A DNA stretch of 32,485 bases, taken from contig JAPYSM010000007.1 in NCBI GenBank assembly GCA_029936485.1, positions 1 through 32,485 on the forward strand. Reading direction: 5' to 3'. Both the position numbers and the translations under genes were made by a program. This DNA is from Dehalococcoidia bacterium (GTDB taxonomy: Bacteria > Chloroflexota > Dehalococcoidia > Lucifugimonadales > Lucifugimonadaceae). The stretch's first letter is position 1. Each line of letters starts with the position of its first letter. Shown in pieces: positions 31,281 to 32,485 of the stretch. The notes below the pieces were generated by a model. It was not told the origin of the DNA, did no database searches, and saw only the letters and a program-made list of their open reading frames with translations.

Positions 31281-32485
31281 ATGACCACTAAAATAGATTT
31301 TTATGAAACCCTCGGAGTCGCACGTAATGCCACTCCCGAGGACATCAAAAAAGCGTACCGCAAGCTGGCGTTTGAGTTCCATCCCGACCGGAACAAAGAC
31401 GCCGGGGCGACGGATCATTTCAAAGAAATAAGCGAGGCGTACCAGGTCTTAAGCGACCCGGATCGCCGCGCTTCCTATGATCAATTCGGCCATGCCGGCG
31501 CGAACGGTGCCGCTGGCCGTGGATTTGAGGGCTTTGACGGGTTCGGCGGACTCGGAGACATATTTGAATCATTCTTCGGCGGTGGGCAGCGATCACGTGG
31601 CCCCGCACGAGGCAGAGACCTGGAGTACCGCACGACGATTACCTTTATGGAAGCCGTATTTGGCGCCGAGAAGGAATTCGAGATCAATCGTGTCGAGGCT
31701 TGCGATCGTTGTTCCGGCAGTCGTGCCGAACCGGGAACGTCGGCCGTTGAGTGCGCGACTTGCAGTGGCTCCGGTCAGGTGCGGCGAATTCAGCGCAGTA
31801 TTTTTGGACAGTTCGCGCAGATGTCTACCTGTTCCACCTGCCAGGGCGCCGGCAAGACAGTCTCGTCGGTGTGCACGAAGTGCCAGGGTGCCGGTCGGGA
31901 GAGCAAGCAGAGCACGATTTCGGTAAACATTCCCGCGGGCGTGGACGTTGGAAACCGAGTTCGACTCGAGTCAGAGGGTGAGACAGGGGACGCCGGTGCA
32001 TCGCCGGGAGACTTGTATATCCATATAGATGTCGAGTCTCACGATACCTTTAAACGGGACGGTAACGACATTCTCATCGAGCTGGACGTGAACGTTGCGA
32101 GGGCTGCGCTTGGCGCGACGACCAAAATCCAGACCGTAGACGGCCTGAAAGAATTCGAAATCCCGGCCGGTACTCAGTCCGGACAAAAGTTCACTATGCG
32201 CGGTCTGGGCGTGCCTCACGTCAAATCTTCCCGACGGGGCCGACGGGGCGACCAGATCGTCATAGTGAATGTCGCTATCCCGCGAAAGCTGGACGTGCGT
32301 CAGAGGGAATTGCTTGAAGAGCTTGCCACAACCATAGAGACCCGCAACTCGGCTGAACGCTACGTCCTTAGGGCGAAGAAGCTGCTCAAGGGGCTGGGTG
32401 CGAACGTGCCGCCACCCGAGTGGAAGACCAAGCTCGAGGCAGTGATCACCCCGCTCGAGGAGGCACTTGCCGCTGCGTCCTCCTC
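31281..32485 (+). CDS. dnaJ: Chaperone protein DnaJ (3' end cut by window)
   Basis: Co-chaperone that stimulates the DnaK ATPase and delivers unfolded proteins. The J domain has the HPD tripeptide ([10 protein letters not shown]), followed by a Gly/Phe linker ([22 protein letters not shown]) and the zinc domain with four CxxC repeats ([31 protein letters not shown]). The C-terminal substrate domains then run to the window edge ([40 protein letters not shown]). The frame is open to the last base, 401 codons, already longer than many DnaJ proteins, so the stop should be near. The first zinc repeat has Arg where Gly is usual (CSGSRAEPG). It is 102 bases downstream of hrcA. Confidence 0.94.
   Translation, partial: MTTKIDFYETLGVARNATPEDIKKAYRKLAFEFHPDRNKDAGATDHFKEISEAYQVLSDPDRRASYDQFGHAGANGAAGRGFEGFDGFGGLGDIFESFFGGGQRSRGPARGRDLEYRTTITFMEAVFGAEKEFEINRVEACDRCSGSRAEPGTSAVECATCSGSGQVRRIQRSIFGQFAQMSTCSTCQGAGKTVSSVCTKCQGAGRESKQSTISVNIPAGVDVGNRVRLESEGETGDAGASPGDLYIHIDVESHDTFKRDGNDILIELDVNVARAALGATTKIQTVDGLKEFEIPAGTQSGQKFTMRGLGVPHVKSSRRGRRGDQIVIVNVAIPRKLDVRQRELLEELATTIETRNSAERYVLRAKKLLKGLGANVPPPEWKTKLEAVITPLEEALAAASS

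Overview
The window looks like a chromosomal stretch of a free-living, probably marine bacterium. The gene set (CTP synthase, Rho, HrcA/DnaJ, an S-layer-like Ig protein ending in a W/YWVY domain, an MBL-fold protein with a degraded metal site, enolase-superfamily and RraA catabolic genes) and the heavy use of TTG starts fit Chloroflexota, perhaps a SAR202/Dehalococcoidia lineage. That assignment is inference from gene content only. No rRNA, tRNA, CRISPR array, prophage or insertion sequence was seen.

Layout. 1-4250, minus strand: an edge-cut open frame, rpsT (S20) behind an intrinsic-terminator-like hairpin, a bifunctional (p)ppGpp synthetase/hydrolase, and a HypE-like AIR synthase. 4421-6043, plus: a ThDP-dependent acetolactate-synthase-like enzyme. 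6044-6454: AT-rich gap with several perfect palindromes, one sitting inside a promoter. 6455-10370, plus: a tightly overlapping ferric-iron ABC transporter operon (lipoprotein, fused permease, ATPase). 10468-15361, minus: OPA-like MFS, ecdysteroid-kinase/APH-like phosphotransferase, alpha/beta hydrolase and a second MFS transporter, the last two in one frame separated only by a TAG. 15569-15935: remnant of an epimerase gene. 16004-18962, minus: RraA-family protein, FabI, DgoD-like dehydratase. 19442-22983, plus: pyrG and rho, each behind a long structured leader. 23541-29013, plus: an S-layer-like protein followed by two paralogous secreted Pro/Thr-rich proteins with a shared Cys-containing C-terminal anchor. 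29230-29868, minus: MBL-fold pseudoenzyme. 30105-end, plus: hrcA and dnaJ.

How genes work together. The iron operon is a complete high-affinity uptake system with its own operator-like sites. The 10.5-15.4 kb minus cluster looks like an uptake, phosphorylation and hydrolysis module for an unknown organic substrate. The 23.3-29.0 kb region looks like a cell-envelope locus: one large Ig-domain protein plus two stalked, anchored proteins that share a promoter/UTR element better conserved than their coding sequences.

Most interesting signals: (1) the hydrolase-TAG-MFS frame with no start codon for the transporter's first helix; (2) a candidate undescribed C-terminal sorting signal (GGLC.ANPGGPAS, hydrophobic stretch, basic tail); (3) the 28-bp element upstream of both paralogs; (4) a palindromic operator in the iron promoter; (5) a likely CTG start for rho overlapped by a five-codon mini-ORF; (6) structured RNA candidates upstream of pyrG and rho.
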